Assembly: GCA_033032175.1 (NCBI GenBank)
Contig: CM065304.1
Coordinates: forward strand, 13,888,001 to 13,952,000
Direction: 5' to 3'
Length of the DNA: 64,000 nt
Source of the DNA: Saturnia japonica
Taxonomy: Eukaryota > Arthropoda > Insecta > Lepidoptera > Saturniidae
The notes under the pieces were generated by a model. It made no database searches, had not been told where the DNA came from, and saw only the letters and a list, made by a program, of their open reading frames with translations. This document shows positions 21,301-29,934 of this stretch, one piece after another. The position numbers and the translations under genes are program-made. Numbering within the stretch: the stretch's first letter is position 1; every line of letters starts with the position of its first letter.

Positions 21301-23130
21301 TATGAGATACAGATTGGGCGTAAGCACAGAGCCTTGAGGAACGCCAGCATTTATGGACATGAACAGCGAATTCTGCGTTCATGTAGAAAGCTGGAGATCC
21401 AGTTGTAGAGGTTATTGGGAAGTCCGTAAGCCGGATGTTTAGAGAGACGTCCACGCGGCCAGACCCTATCACTAGGCTTCGCTATGTCAAGACTGATCGC
21501 CAGAGCCTCGCCATGCTTATCAATTGCCTTCTCCAATCGGTGCAGTACATACGCCAAAAGATCAATCTTTAATCGATTTTGTAGAAAACCATAATGACGA
21601 TCATCAATCAAAGAGCGATCTCTAGGTAACGGATAAGATGGCTGTTGATGATCCACTCCAAAATCTTGCACAACACTGAGTTTACGGCAATTGACAGGTT
21701 CTGATCGATCTCCCTTCTTGGGAATCGGTTGCACATTAGCCTCCCTCCAAACCCGAGACACGACACCAGAGAGCTAGGACAGGCGGTAAAAGCGCATCAA
21801 AACTGGAGACAACTCAGCTGTAAATTTTTATGTGTCTTATAACGCGGTATGGTGTTCAGACCAACTATCATTAAGCCATCGAAGTTTTAACTATTGCGTT
21901 GACCCTTATGCCACTGAGATCAATCGATATTATAAAAAAGAGTCAATTGTGGATACTATAGACTTACACGGATGTATCAAATGCTATCGAGATTTTATTT
22001 TAAAGTTATTGTAATATGAGTTTAATTGGGGGCAAAAGCTAGTAACGTTAATAGTGCCGGTAAGAACGGGGTCTATCAGGTACAAAATAAAATCAATAAT
22101 AATATTGAAACTGTTGCATAATATATACTACATTCTACATTATAACATATAGTACATTCATAATATTACTACATCCTTCTCATTATTCTTAGTCGTACGA
22201 AATAAATGAATACAATTTGATTATTGGAGAAATTGATGAAGGCGTAGATAAAATGAGAACCGGCACATCAAGAATGGTAGCTCTTTTAGTACCGTCGAAA
22301 CCAACCACAGCTCCGTTATTTAGTGGTGTATATACGTCTGGTTAAAACCACCGTGCTTAATTTAATATGGTTAGGTCTAGAAATATTTCTTTCTTAAAAG
22401 CGCGATAAAGAGAAGAACACTATTCAATATGTAGTGGGCGTATTCTTATTTGTTGATTGTGTAGAAAAATATAACCCAGACTATTTTCGGTCATCAATAT
22501 TATATTTCGCAAAAGTAATTGAATAAATAGTTATCTTTGGTATGTTATTGGTGTCTTAGAATATATTATTTACCTAAACCAACATGTCCTACATCTTACT
22601 AAAGAACACTTAAAGAAAGACATTAGCGGGATCGCGATCACTATACAAGATAGTGAAAATCAAGTTATCATTCGCTACAGGCCGGTTTTAGGATTATCCA
22701 GTGCACATATTATCCAAAAACCTCGTTTATCGCCGTAGCGTTTACGTCAGAATGAAGTTGGCATCTGTTGTCTCATCTTTCATCGTTTTAGGACTGTATT
22801 TTCTAATTATAGTATTTATTTTAACACGTATAATAAAAAGTAAAATAAAGAAGCTTTTAAGATAAAGTCATAAACGAGCTGAGGTGTAACATGATTCTCA
22901 TGTATACTTCCTGAGATTGTTTCCTACATAGCAGACTTAATAATTCCATAAGACATATGTTTATGTAAATAATAATTATTGTAGGAAATACTTTTAGAAT
23001 TATATGTAAAACATTTATGGTATTTACTATTGTTGTCTGTGCTGTATTGTTGTACTCTCTTACAACAGTTGGGAGCGGTGATCTTCTTGGCCACTTGTGT
23101 CGTAACACGAATAACATTCCTCAGCAACAT
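9377..23130 (-). CDS. GCSH: Glycine cleavage system H protein, mitochondrial
   Basis: Four minus-strand exons with matching phases: 23130-23028, 15024-14945, 10893-10761, 9531-9377 (156 aa). H protein is the lipoyl carrier that shuttles the aminomethyl group among the P, T and L proteins of the mitochondrial glycine cleavage complex. Residues 1 to about 31 ([16 protein letters not shown]...QQYS) are basic, hydroxylated and free of acids, as expected of a presequence. Then follow [29 protein letters not shown], the lipoylation site [18 protein letters not shown] with Lys92, and the C-terminal [11 protein letters not shown]. Length fits the family. Intron 1 (8.0 kb) carries a complete gag-only retroelement and a CR1 remnant; intron 2 (4.05 kb) carries Tc1 and mariner elements. 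The junction between exons 3 and 4 (VQKN) is the least certain, because a second AG lies a few bases upstream. Confidence 0.95.
10290..10320. repeat. AAGCT pentamer microsatellite
   Basis: About five copies of a CTAAG/AAGCT pentamer in the GCSH region between exons 3 and 4. It is not the insect telomere repeat TTAGG. Confidence 0.7.
11390..12110 (+). pseudogene. Tc1-like transposase remnant in GCSH intron 2
   Basis: Broken frames give a Tc1 transposase in order: VNFARDH..., FKDESKFCL (first catalytic Asp region), [38 protein letters not shown] (second catalytic Asp), LIKHLWDKI and CIDNLI near the C-terminus. Many stops and the loss of the block between HDNA and NPIEHLWD show it is inactive. 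No inverted terminal repeats were identified. Confidence 0.75.
12535..12779 (+). repeat. CTAG-type dispersed lepidopteran repeat
   Basis: Begins actagctgtacccgcgattt and contains the landmarks aagtgtcctatgt, ccaggttataaactatct and gccgtttttgcataatgg, which I recognise from very abundant lepidopteran repeats. It is interrupted at its AT-rich end by the mariner at 12780-14046; the expected continuation (ataatagtaggat) follows the mariner. A related CTAG end stands just upstream at 12465-12480 and a relative at about 35635-35815. Confidence 0.55.
12858..13816 (-). pseudogene. mariner transposase (DD34D type), frameshifted
   Basis: The N-terminal part ([20 protein letters not shown], then the [20 protein letters not shown] linker) reads from 13816 to about 13390. 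The catalytic part continues in another frame: [12 protein letters not shown] with the first Asp, [15 protein letters not shown] with the second, and APTDYYFF with the third. Only 24 residues separate the second and third Asp instead of the usual 34, because the block normally reading PPYSPDL is missing (a 30-bp deletion). A further shift near 12936 precedes the C-terminal end YFD and stop at 12858-12860. It cannot encode an active enzyme. Confidence 0.85.
13917..14004. repeat. 40-bp tandem duplication inside mariner
   Basis: Two nearly identical 40-bp units (tttgaaattagaattcttag at the start of each, 13918 and 13957) and a third partial unit at 13997. They differ at one base (acaaaaatta versus ataaaaatta). 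Confidence 0.9.
14047..14944. other. Rest of GCSH intron 2, no gene seen
   Basis: AT-rich sequence between the mariner and GCSH exon 2 (14945-15024). The open frames here are short and match nothing I know. Confidence 0.5.
15025..16213. other. 3' part of GCSH intron 1
   Basis: AT-rich intron. About 15540-15640 (gtccgcgatggcatatg, cacgcggtagcgagtccgg) is a fragment of the Helitron-like family at 8095-8590. The open frame at 15881-16303 on the minus strand has no recognised domain and overlaps the 5' end of the retroelement, so I do not call it a gene. Confidence 0.45.
16226..16302 (+). ncRNA. HDV-like self-cleaving ribozyme, copy 1
   Basis: Double-pseudoknot order as in hepatitis delta virus ribozymes. 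P1 GGGGTGC 16226-16232 with GCACCCC 16255-16261. P2 TGTCAGG 16234-16240 with CCTGACA 16296-16302. P3 ACC 16242-16244 with GGT 16252-16254, loop L3 TCCTCGT. Then GGGCAAC (16262-16268), the exact sequence that follows P1 in HDV. P4 CGACCA 16271-16276 with TGGTCG 16280-16285. J4/2 GGCTGATA with the expected catalytic C at 16290. P1 begins at the target-site junction, so cleavage would release the exact element 5' end, as known for R2 retrotransposons. Confidence 0.88.
16303..16537 (+). other. 5' leader of gag-only element, copy 1
   Basis: Untranslated leader between ribozyme and ORF1. A hairpin CCCTCTG (16318-16324), loop GTTAT, CAGAGGG (16330-16336) recurs in copy 2 near 29951-29968, and in the nested element as CCTCTG/CAGAGG near 31819-31835. 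The text cagttccgg, cggctggcgggatcgg and ccggtcccggca before the ATG is nearly the same in copy 2. Confidence 0.7.
16538..18649 (+). CDS. Gag-like ORF1 protein of R1-type retroelement, intact
   Basis: Open frame of 703 aa. ORF1 proteins of R1/I-type LINEs bind the element RNA and form the ribonucleoprotein. The N-terminal 220 residues are low-complexity with no domain I recognise. Residues about 232-275 ([20 protein letters not shown], then [18 protein letters not shown]) look like a coiled coil. The C-terminal third carries the conserved block around [20 protein letters not shown], followed by three zinc knuckles from about residue 624 to 690: [28 protein letters not shown], and a longer CALC...GHYMGGAAC form. 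The start is the first ATG after the leader, shared with copy 2 (30171). The stop is followed directly by the 3' UTR. An intact frame in a gag-only element suggests recent insertion. Confidence 0.9.
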   Translation: MEAKPKKLLPQEGTSSSGAGESLSEPGSGCPAFSGGGKVLHSKKTTTLASNRTADSHDDTTLASPTRNFETPFIRLDRNLRLDAFAIKHWGESSGMETVAFDSRKRRLKVSKTCLLEVETPPSKVSTAGRGKTRGPGCSVGLVHGAVTDAAPQVCPLPGSTSSLEDGEPVDEAGAIADVGVLDGIELLDPDMLRALAKEKVDDILGVAKKSGNLKGTFVKKLKEAAWTLREVTATALTRTVVEETLVLRRETGRLRREIESLKAELSSLRSRVEVAPVLPSSQGLPDLGQSQDPLPKALVEALGVHMAGMERSLRVTMGEVVTAQIEALEDRLLPAKVVRPPLAAEKKKRNGPTLSKPTRRKAVERKSVEPLGIELGSFPALNPVPIPAPNPDPIVGPEQEDGWTTVARRRKRQAREARKDPAVTQSAAETVARASSTKLPATRGKKKLPSSPRSAAVLITLQPGALAGGVSYKAALLKAQQHAVMSDLELDNISLRLSATGARIVEISGARGDEQADRLAEKLRVAMADVATIARPVKKADIRIVGLDETVSVEQVVLAAATKGGCEAALIRAGEIRPYGRGSGAVHLSLPAAAAKALIEAKRLRVGWSSARVRLLEDGPMRCFRCMEVGHTRPLCPSTAVDRGTLCFRCGEPGHKAQQCTAEKLHCALCADAGRPSGHYMGGAACRPPEPAKRAAPAPRPP
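18650..19004 (+). promoter_or_regulatory. Structured 3' UTR and poly(A) of gag-only element, copy 1
   Basis: Two stem-loops recur in every copy of the family in the window: AGACGGG 18727-18733 with CCCGTCT 18742-18748, and GAGACAGT 18776-18783 with ACTGTCTC 18798-18805. The last 70 bp (gtggagttttagtgagtagg, tctcacataaccact, gggtttctccacgt) are almost invariant between copies and contain a GTGAG/CTCAC stem. The poly(A) runs about 18987-19004. I infer this is the reverse-transcriptase recognition region. Confidence 0.7.
19018..20284. other. GCSH intron 1, between the two retroelements
   Basis: AT-rich sequence with no recognisable gene. A short GATGAT microsatellite at about 20279-20291 is probably the tail of the minus-strand LINE that follows. 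Confidence 0.5.
20285..21830 (-). pseudogene. CR1/Jockey-type LINE ORF2 remnant
   Basis: Minus-strand frames give RT blocks in order: [20 protein letters not shown] (about 21755-21690), [36 protein letters not shown], the catalytic [11 protein letters not shown] (about 21300), a C-terminal [33 protein letters not shown], and the end [20 protein letters not shown] near 20600. The 3' UTR runs to about 20285 with a trinucleotide tail. Frame breaks are frequent and the 5' half is missing. A plus-strand fragment of the same family lies at 61090-61370. Confidence 0.75.
21831..23027. other. 5' part of GCSH intron 1
   Basis: AT-rich. The only item of note is a 37-codon plus-strand open frame at 22752-22865, listed separately. 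No splice-supported exon was found. Confidence 0.45.
22752..22865 (+). CDS. Possible small membrane peptide, 37 aa (doubtful)
   Basis: ATG to TAA, antisense to GCSH and about 160 bp from its first exon. The peptide starts [20 protein letters not shown], a hydrophobic stretch of about 17-20 residues, and ends in a basic tail ([12 protein letters not shown]). TTACGTCA stands just before the ATG. That layout fits a single-span micropeptide, but such a frame arises easily by chance in AT-rich DNA, and I recognise no homologue. Confidence 0.15.
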   Translation: MKLASVVSSFIVLGLYFLIIVFILTRIIKSKIKKLLR

Positions 23131-23339
23131 TATTGATTCTGAAATGTTATTAAATCTTTGTAATATTAATTGTACTATTTTTAGTATTTTCGTTACACCA
23201 AAATTTTACACTGATTATCGTGTTTAACAAAATTTTAATTCATCCAATTGCCAAGTTATGTGTTTGTTATCCAAGTGGGTGTTGTCAGTGATGACATAAT
23301 ATGGTACTGAGATGTGGTCGCTAACGATGTCTCTCATAA

Positions 23340-23650
23340 AAAAGCTTAGGGTCACTCCGAGGGCAATGGAGAGGGATATGCTTGGAGTTTCTTTGCGTTA
23401 TCGAATAAAAAATGAGGAAGTCTGCAGTAGAACCAAGATCCGATATAACACATGGCTCGTAGAATGAACGGCCGATCGGACAAAAGAGTTCTCATGTAGC
23501 AACCGCGCACCAGAAGTCTCAGGATATGTAGACCCGCCTAAGGAAGGTTGCAGGAATATGTGGGGAGCGAGAAGCGCAGGACTTGCCGTTGTGGCGTTCT
23601 TTGAGGGAAGCCTATGTCCAGTTGTGAACATCTGTCGGCTGAATAGATGG
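23340..23650 (+). pseudogene. RTE-type LINE, ORF2 C-terminal remnant
   Basis: Reads RVTPRAMERDMLGVSLRYRI, then KNEEVCSRTKIRY, then broken frames matching the tail of RTE reverse transcriptases that end in a tryptophan-rich stretch (ECRNMWGARSAGLAVVAF-like). It belongs to the same broad family as the piece at 1-235. It lies about 210 bp beyond the GCSH start codon, so GCSH promoter sequence must lie close to or within it. Confidence 0.7.
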
Positions 23651-25050
23651 AATTGCTGAGCTAACGCATAATTTTGTGAAATCGTAATATAATATAATGT
23701 TAGGTTGTATATGACGAGTACCTCATAAATTTAGCGCTAAAACTTGTTTTAATATAGGTGAATAGTTTTAAGTAATAGGTTATTTGAATTTTACTATTCC
23801 AATGATTCCAATGCAATTCAAAACGAACTCAAAAGTATCTCGTGGTAAAAAGATACAAATATCTTCGATATATATACTCTATTATAAAATATATTCATTG
23901 ATGATACGGCAAATGTTATTGTTCATTTAGTAGGCAGCATTTACATTGCTTTTACTATATTATTAACTATGTTAAAGTAACTATAAATAAGTAATGAGCA
24001 AACAACTACCTAAGATAACATTTATGTATGCTGAGATAAATAAATATAAAAACAATATAATGTGAAAGATTTGAACCATTTTACGCAGTGTCGATGAGTA
24101 GACTATAAGAGTGTATACAGTAATAAAATATAAAGTAGTATGTAAAATTTAAATTTGGCTTATACTCCTAAACAGAATCTTAGTAGTAAACACACAAATA
24201 AAAGAAAATTAAGCTTTATCGTGGATAGTTTCTTTATAGTATATATTCTATACTGAATATAAAATAGTCATCATTTTGTGGTATGTAAGCAGAAAATCGG
24301 GTACAAAATTAAATTAATAAATATTACTTTTTAATAAGAAATTTAGTACGATTATTATTGTAATAAATAAATTTATGACATATTGTTGTAAAAAAGAGTT
24401 GCTGTTCATCAGGCTGTTACAACAAAACGCGAGCCAATTCTAATCAAATTAGTGACCTCTATGTCATTTGTAATAACAATTTACAAATGAAATAAAAAAT
24501 GAAAATTATGCATATAAAATGAAATTCAATACCTTTAGGAATCTGGTAGTAATAATTTAATAATTATATCATAATAACTCACATGAAAGATGATATTAAG
24601 GAATAAGATCCAGAAGAGTAGCGTACGGCCAGGTCTACTGCAGTGGGCGTAATGCTGAGACAAATATAAAAGAGTCACGGGAGCAACGTTATCATATCTT
24701 AAAACTGTAACGTAATAAGGAGGTAATGTTAGGCATCGATAACCCACGTCAAACGTTTTTTTCGCAGCTTTATTATCTCAAAAATAAAGAAAATATATTG
24801 GCTACAATAAGTTATGTACAATAATATACATGTAGGTTCTACAAGTATTTACCAATATCGGAGGTGGTCAACTAATTAATATTAGTTAACTAATCGTTTC
24901 ATTTTTAGAACAAGTTGGTCCAAGTATATTAACTCCATATACCGATGGAAATGTTTAATGTAGTAATTTCTATTACAATTAAAGTTACCTAGGTTCAAAA
25001 ATCAAACACACACAAAACCTCAAAAGGTCAGGTCACTTTGAACCATGCCG
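23651..25050. other. AT-rich intergenic interval
   Basis: No gene, RNA or recognised repeat. Short open frames only. Confidence 0.5.
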
Positions 25051-25053
25051 CCA

Positions 25054-25900
25054 TTTTTTGTTTTTTTTTTTTTAATGTGGAGAAACCCGTCATGGGTTCA
25101 CACCCGCCCAGGGACTAGTGGTTATGTGAGACTCCTACTCACTAAAACTCCATGGTGTATCATCCGCCGCCACAATGAGCGACGCGGGACCTGCGGTGGC
25201 ATACAACCGCGTCGCCCCGGCGGCCGGCCCGGCTAGACCGGGCACCGGCCTAAGTAGGAGACAGCACAGTACACCCTAGCTGTCTCCTCCGTCCGCCGAA
25301 CCTGTGCAATGGAGAGACGGGCCCCCTGACCCGTCTCCCCTGGTTCGGCTAGAGTGGCGGGAGTTGGCGTATGAAACACGTCCTCCTGCTACCCGCTCGT
25401 CTTTGGCAGAGAGGGGTGCTCCGAGGATCCCCCTCGCGAACCCTCTCGGCGGCCTCCTTCTGTGAGATGACGTCCTCGCAGAAGGAGGCCATCACCGTCC
25501 ATGCTCTCTCGCTGCCGAGCATGGCTCTCACCATACTAGGCAGCGAAAGGTCCCCTCTAACAACTACGGCCAGAGTGTGGCGCTGCACCTCCCACGCAGC
25601 ACACTCGGAAAGAGTGTGCTGCGCCGTATCCTCTGCAGCCCCAAACTCATGGCACGCAGTGGTGGGCTCCCTCCTGGCAACCTTGTGCAGGAACTATCCG
25701 AAGTAACCGTGTACGGATATCACTTGCACAAGCCTGAACGTCAAGGAGCCCTGCTTCCTGTTGCACCACTCCCGGAGTACCGAGCGGACAGCATCTATGG
25801 TATAACATCCATGACTCACAACAACGCCAATGACTCGTAACACAGCTCCGGAGCCTCGCTCCGCATCAGTGGACAAGAAACCTTACACACGTCATATAGA
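25054..25900 (-). mobile_element. R1-clade LINE, 5'-truncated, ORF2 end plus 3' UTR
   Basis: On the minus strand the 3' UTR and poly(A) (plus-strand T run at about 25056-25072) are homologous to those of the gag-only elements. Upstream of it lies the C-terminal end of an ORF2: FRLVQVISVHGYFG, VARREPTTACHEFGAAEDTA, QHTLSECAAWEVQ, DLSLPSMVRAMLGSERAW and FCEDVISQKEAAERVRE, as in R1-type polymerases. One in-frame stop lies just before FLHKVARREP. This copy links the gag-only family to a pol-encoding relative. The 3' UTR stem 2 here is AGGAGACAGC (25256-25265) with GCTGTCTCCT (25279-25288). Confidence 0.85.
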
Positions 25901-26107
25901 ATTTGTTACTTATTTACAACGACTTTATGTAACTACTTCAAGTAGCCACCAAATGATTGATTTCACTGTTTAAGTTTCTATAATGTAATATGTCGTATGT
26001 AAGTGTCTATATTATATGATTGTAAGTGACCAATATATTGAAGCTGGTGTAAAATATTATCTATTTATTTGGATTTTGTAAGTTAAAAAAAAAAATATAT
26101 TTATAGT

Positions 26108-26335
26108 TTTAGCGGTTGGCTATAATCTCACCTGATGTTAAGAGGCGAGTGGGCCTAAGTTGGTAACACGCTAAACTAAGCCTAGTGGAGGAATTAATGG
26201 ATCTCAAGTGCAGTTGCCGGAATACATCTATGGGTGGTTGATGACACCAAAAGCTCAGGATCATTGTAGGGATTCAAACTCACGTCGATTGACGCGGTGT
26301 CCATACACGCTATTACTAAGCCATCATTGCTTCAA
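26108..26335 (-). repeat. tRNA-derived SINE, minus copy
   Basis: Reading the minus strand, gatggcttagtaat resembles an A box and gagtttgaatccc a B box. They are followed by a body ending near ctaggcttagtttagcgtg and aacatcaggtgagat. The same order is found in the plus-strand copy at 37205-37530. Confidence 0.6.
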
Positions 26336-26769
26336 TAGTGACTTGTTTGTTTACCTCACTGTAAAGAATTCGAGCTTCGATCTCTTATACGAAATTTTGA
26401 GAGCAGATGTGTGTTCTTATTTTTCGTAGTACTTGTTTCTCTACTCCTACTGATGATATTTCAGCGTGGTGTGAAAAGTGTTCTACAATACATAATTATA
26501 TAATCTTATCGACATCAATACTACTGCATCCCTAGACATGTAGAGACAATAATAATTATATTATCTGAGAGAGATAACACGGATATTTATGACGATATAG
26601 ACCACTGGGGGTCGGTGATGCGGTTATATGTTATTGATTGCATTATAGCACGGTAGATATGTAGAATGTTATATATTACTCTTCTATGTAAAGAAATGAA
26701 AACAATCGATAAAGAGATAAATAATAAACACATCGAGATTTCATGACGTCATTATCTGATTGTTGTTGT

Positions 26770-28400
26770 TGTGTTGTGAACGCCATCATCCGAAGTATTA
26801 TAGATTATGGAACTAGTATTTTAGATCCATGCAATAAAGCTGCTCAAGTAAAATGCAGTCCAGGTGCCTTCGCATCATAAAGACAATGAAGTCTTCACCA
26901 ATTAATGCGTTGAACCGCCTGCTTACCTTCGAAGACAATTCCTATGAGACATATTTCTGTTCAAATTAGTTTAAAATTATTCCCACGGCTTTTCAGCAAA
27001 GCATCCAGTTTTACTAAATAGCTATGAATCTTAGTGCCGTCAATGTAATCTCCCATATATCCTTCAATAATTAATTAAGTATACCTGCCTGGCTCCCTTA
27101 CTCCGTAAACAAATATTATATCCATCCCTTATTTTGTATTTGTTACGAAGCCCTGATTTTTCAACCACGTGTTAATTCTACTTTGGTATCAGCATAGATA
27201 CCTTAAAGTGTAAACAACTTTTTTAATTAAATTATAACCAATTACCGGGTAGAGTGGTTACCCATATTTATTCAAATTCTCTGACAATAGGTAGTTAGTC
27301 TGTAGGTTCTGCGGTTTGGATCCCCAAATACCAGGATTGCTCTTATTTTTAAGTATCCTTCTCTAAAGTCTGTATTTACAGGGAATTGCATGGGTACATT
27401 GGAAGTCATATTTTACATAAAATCTTACTGCTTGAATAAAATTATCATCTTCTCTGATTGTAAGAGTGGCCTTCAGTCAATTTTAACCAACCCATTTCGG
27501 TCAAAATCCAGTTTCCCAGTAATACTACAATTAATAAGATAGGCACTGTTGACTGTCACATCTTAGGTTTAAATATAGTTTTATCTTGGATTCCCAGACA
27601 TACTGACAAGTCGGGTAATGAGACTGCCGATTCTTGCGCAAAAATATCCTCAATTCAAGCTCATTAGAATATAACAAAATTTATTGTCACAACCTGTGAG
27701 CTCAAGCCAAACCAAATATGAATTCCTCTTGTACAAGTGCATGGTGGTCCTCCAGAAATAAGACAGGTAAACAGTAAACAGCGGGAGGTCGTGGGAGGCC
27801 ACGGAGACGGCACGCGAAGATGATCCTCTGAGCTGTCCTCTCAGCCACAGACGAACGGGCGACAGGAGAAGGCGATTCGTCCGCCAACTCCCACCGCCCT
27901 AGCCGAACCTGGGAAAACGGGGGGGGGGGGGGGGGGGTGCGTCTCCCATTGCACAGGTTCGGCAGCTGTGGGAGACAGTTAGGGTTGTACCGTATTATCT
28001 CCCTTTTGCGGTGGCCCGGCAGTAGTAGATGGGCCTGCCGCCGGGGCGACGTGGTTGAATGCAACCGCGAGCCCACGTCGCCCCTCTAAGGCGGCTGAGG
28101 TACACCGTGGAGTTTTAGTGAGTAAGAGTCTCACATAACCACTCGACCTCCCCCGGGCGGGTGTGCACCCATGACGGGTTTCTCCACGTTAAAAAAAAAT
28201 GCGTATACACCAATTCACTTGGCCAAAATAAGGATAATGGATCACTCCCTCTGTGAATGTATGTATGTGGCTTGGACGAAGGTACCCCGGACCATATTTT
28301 CTTTAGCTAGCTGCCCCAATCTACGTTTCTTCTTATATGATGTTTTACTTTATAATATCTCTCGTCATACTAATATGAAGTGTGTATATTGTCCTTAGTT
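26770..28400 (+). pseudogene. LINE remnant with RT end, RNase H and C-terminal Cys region
   Basis: Plus-strand fragments in order: NAIIRSIIDYGTSILDPCNK (about 26778-26837), TMKSSPINALNRLLTFEDNS (about 26885-26945), the RNase H start FSDCKSGLQSILTNPFRSKS (about 27450-27510), the RNase H block VLSWIPRHTDKSGNETADSC (about 27575-27635), and after an inserted R1 tail, AKIRIMDHSLCECMYVAW and a following CPNLR (about 28225-28320). Several frame shifts. An R1-type 3' fragment (27725-28198) is inserted in it, so this is the older element. Confidence 0.65.
27725..28198 (+). mobile_element. R1-clade 3' fragment, copy 2 of the ORF2-bearing form
   Basis: The frame EATETAREDDPLSCPLSHRR and RRRFVRQLPPP followed by a stop matches the ORF2 C-terminus of the 25054-25900 copy (ending FIRQLPPL). 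The shared 3' UTR follows with both stem-loops (second stem GGGAGACAGT with wobble partner ATTATCTCCC) and a short poly(A) near 28189-28198. A run of 19 G stands at 27919-27937 where other copies have gacgggtcggggggc. The 5' boundary is approximate and no target-site duplication was found. Confidence 0.75.
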
Positions 28401-28671
28401 AGCTTTATTAAAATTCTATATAAATTTATTAAAATTAATAAAATAAAATAAAACTCTGACTTTGTATGTAATGTAATAGTGTAATATTGTATTATTGGTT
28501 GTAATATAGTGTATGGTGGTGGGTTTTTAAATGATGTGTTGTCTCTTTTGTTTTAGTTAACTCGAATTAGAGGCAAAATTACACTGGTTAAATTCAATAG
28601 AACAGAAAAGAGCTTCCCATCGGCCAATCTCCTTCGCTTAGATTTTAACCACATGATACTGGCGGTATTGT

Positions 28672-29310
28672 ATTGTTAACGCATATCGCCATTTTTATAA
28701 GAAGTGAAGTGAAGGGGTATTATTATTCAGAGTATGAATCGAAATTTTGCAATGAAATATTATATTGTGGGGTTACGTTTTACCATTACTATCATAAAGT
28801 ACTATATTACAACATAATGTAATACTATCATAAAGTACAATATACCCTATTTATAGTACATTCACCTCCTGTCAACATCCAATAGGCCAATTCTCATGAT
28901 TCCTTTAAGCATTCACTACGTAGGTTCTACAAGGAGCAGTTGAATATCTACTGGATTTTATATACTGAGCATTATGCACACCTTTCTCGTGTATTCATGG
29001 GTCCTTCAATGATTTTCAATGTTCAAACTTATGTTTAATAAAGAATTATTAATTAAATAAATAGAATTTTATACCGGAACTTGTCTCAGCCATTTTATTT
29101 TTTAATTCAAGGAAACGGCAATGTGTTTCTATTAAATATTGGAATGGTGAAATATTTGCAATGCATCAAGTATGATATACCAAGAATAACAGCGGCTACC
29201 AAAATATGAGAAAGTGAAAATCTAACGATTGAAGTCTTAATTAATCCTGTTTTAAAATAACACGTTAACAGCTACTTCCCTTATAAAAATGGCGACATGC
29301 GATAACAGCT
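28672..29310. repeat. Possible MITE with about 33-bp inverted ends
   Basis: The left end gttaacgcatatcgccattt (from about 28675) and the reverse complement of the right end at about 29275-29308 (gttatcgcatgtcgccattt) match, both continuing ttataag. About 26 of 33 positions agree over a spacing of 600 bp. No coding frame inside, no clear target duplication. The flanks at 28400-28671 and 29311-29843 show nothing else. Confidence 0.4.
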
Positions 29311-29857
29311 GGTATATTAGCTAATATCGAAATGCAATGCACTGAAGTTTTAAATCATCATCATAAATCATATTTGTCGTATTAGTCACGAGCGAGTCTT
29401 CCACATGGTGATAACCATTATGATCTATAAATATTTAAAAACCATCAATTACCACAATTTATCTAAACCATGCAAGCTATTTGAATTATGGTGAAGAATG
29501 GGTTTTATATTTACAAACTTTTTTTAGTTGCAGTACATAAAACAGACATTACATTAAGTATGTAGTGTAAGCTTTATGAAAGTGAACACAGCTTGAACAA
29601 TGACAAAAATATACATTAAAATATAGAGTAATCTATACTTCTAGCCGCTCCAGACTCACGCCGTGAATACCCGTGGCAGGGCCTGAACGCGAGTTGTGAT
29701 TGATATCACGCACGTTCACGGCGTCCCAGTTCGAAATTGAATTTGCTAAACAACTAACACTGTATTGTAATAATTTTAATAAATGTTTAAATTATTCAAC
29801 ATTTGTGATGATAATATGGCCACATTTGACGGTTCTTTAGTTAGGTATATCATGTTA

Positions 29858-29934
29858 GGGGTGCTATGTCAGAAACCTCCTCGTGGTGCACCCCGGGCAA
29901 CGTCAACCAGTTTGGTCGGCGGCTAATTTCTGAC
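29858..29934 (+). ncRNA. HDV-like self-cleaving ribozyme, copy 2
   Basis: P1 GGGGTGC 29858-29864 with GCACCCC 29888-29894. P2 GTCAGAA 29868-29874 with TTCTGAC 29928-29934. P3 ACC 29875-29877 with GGT 29885-29887, loop TCCTCGT. GGGCAAC 29895-29901. P4 ACCA 29906-29909 with TGGT 29913-29916. J4/2 GGCTAAT with the expected catalytic C at 29923. P2 differs from copy 1 on both strands (GG to AA, CC to TT), keeping the pairing. P1 starts on the first base after the target-site duplication. Confidence 0.88.

Noticed and set aside
25371..25840. Plus-strand frames of 87-111 codons
   Set aside because: The coding strand here is minus (R1 ORF2 end); the plus frames are shadows.
27702..28076. 124-codon minus-strand frame
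   Set aside because: It lies opposite the R1 ORF2 end and 3' UTR, and its long Pro run is only the complement of the G run. Not a gene.
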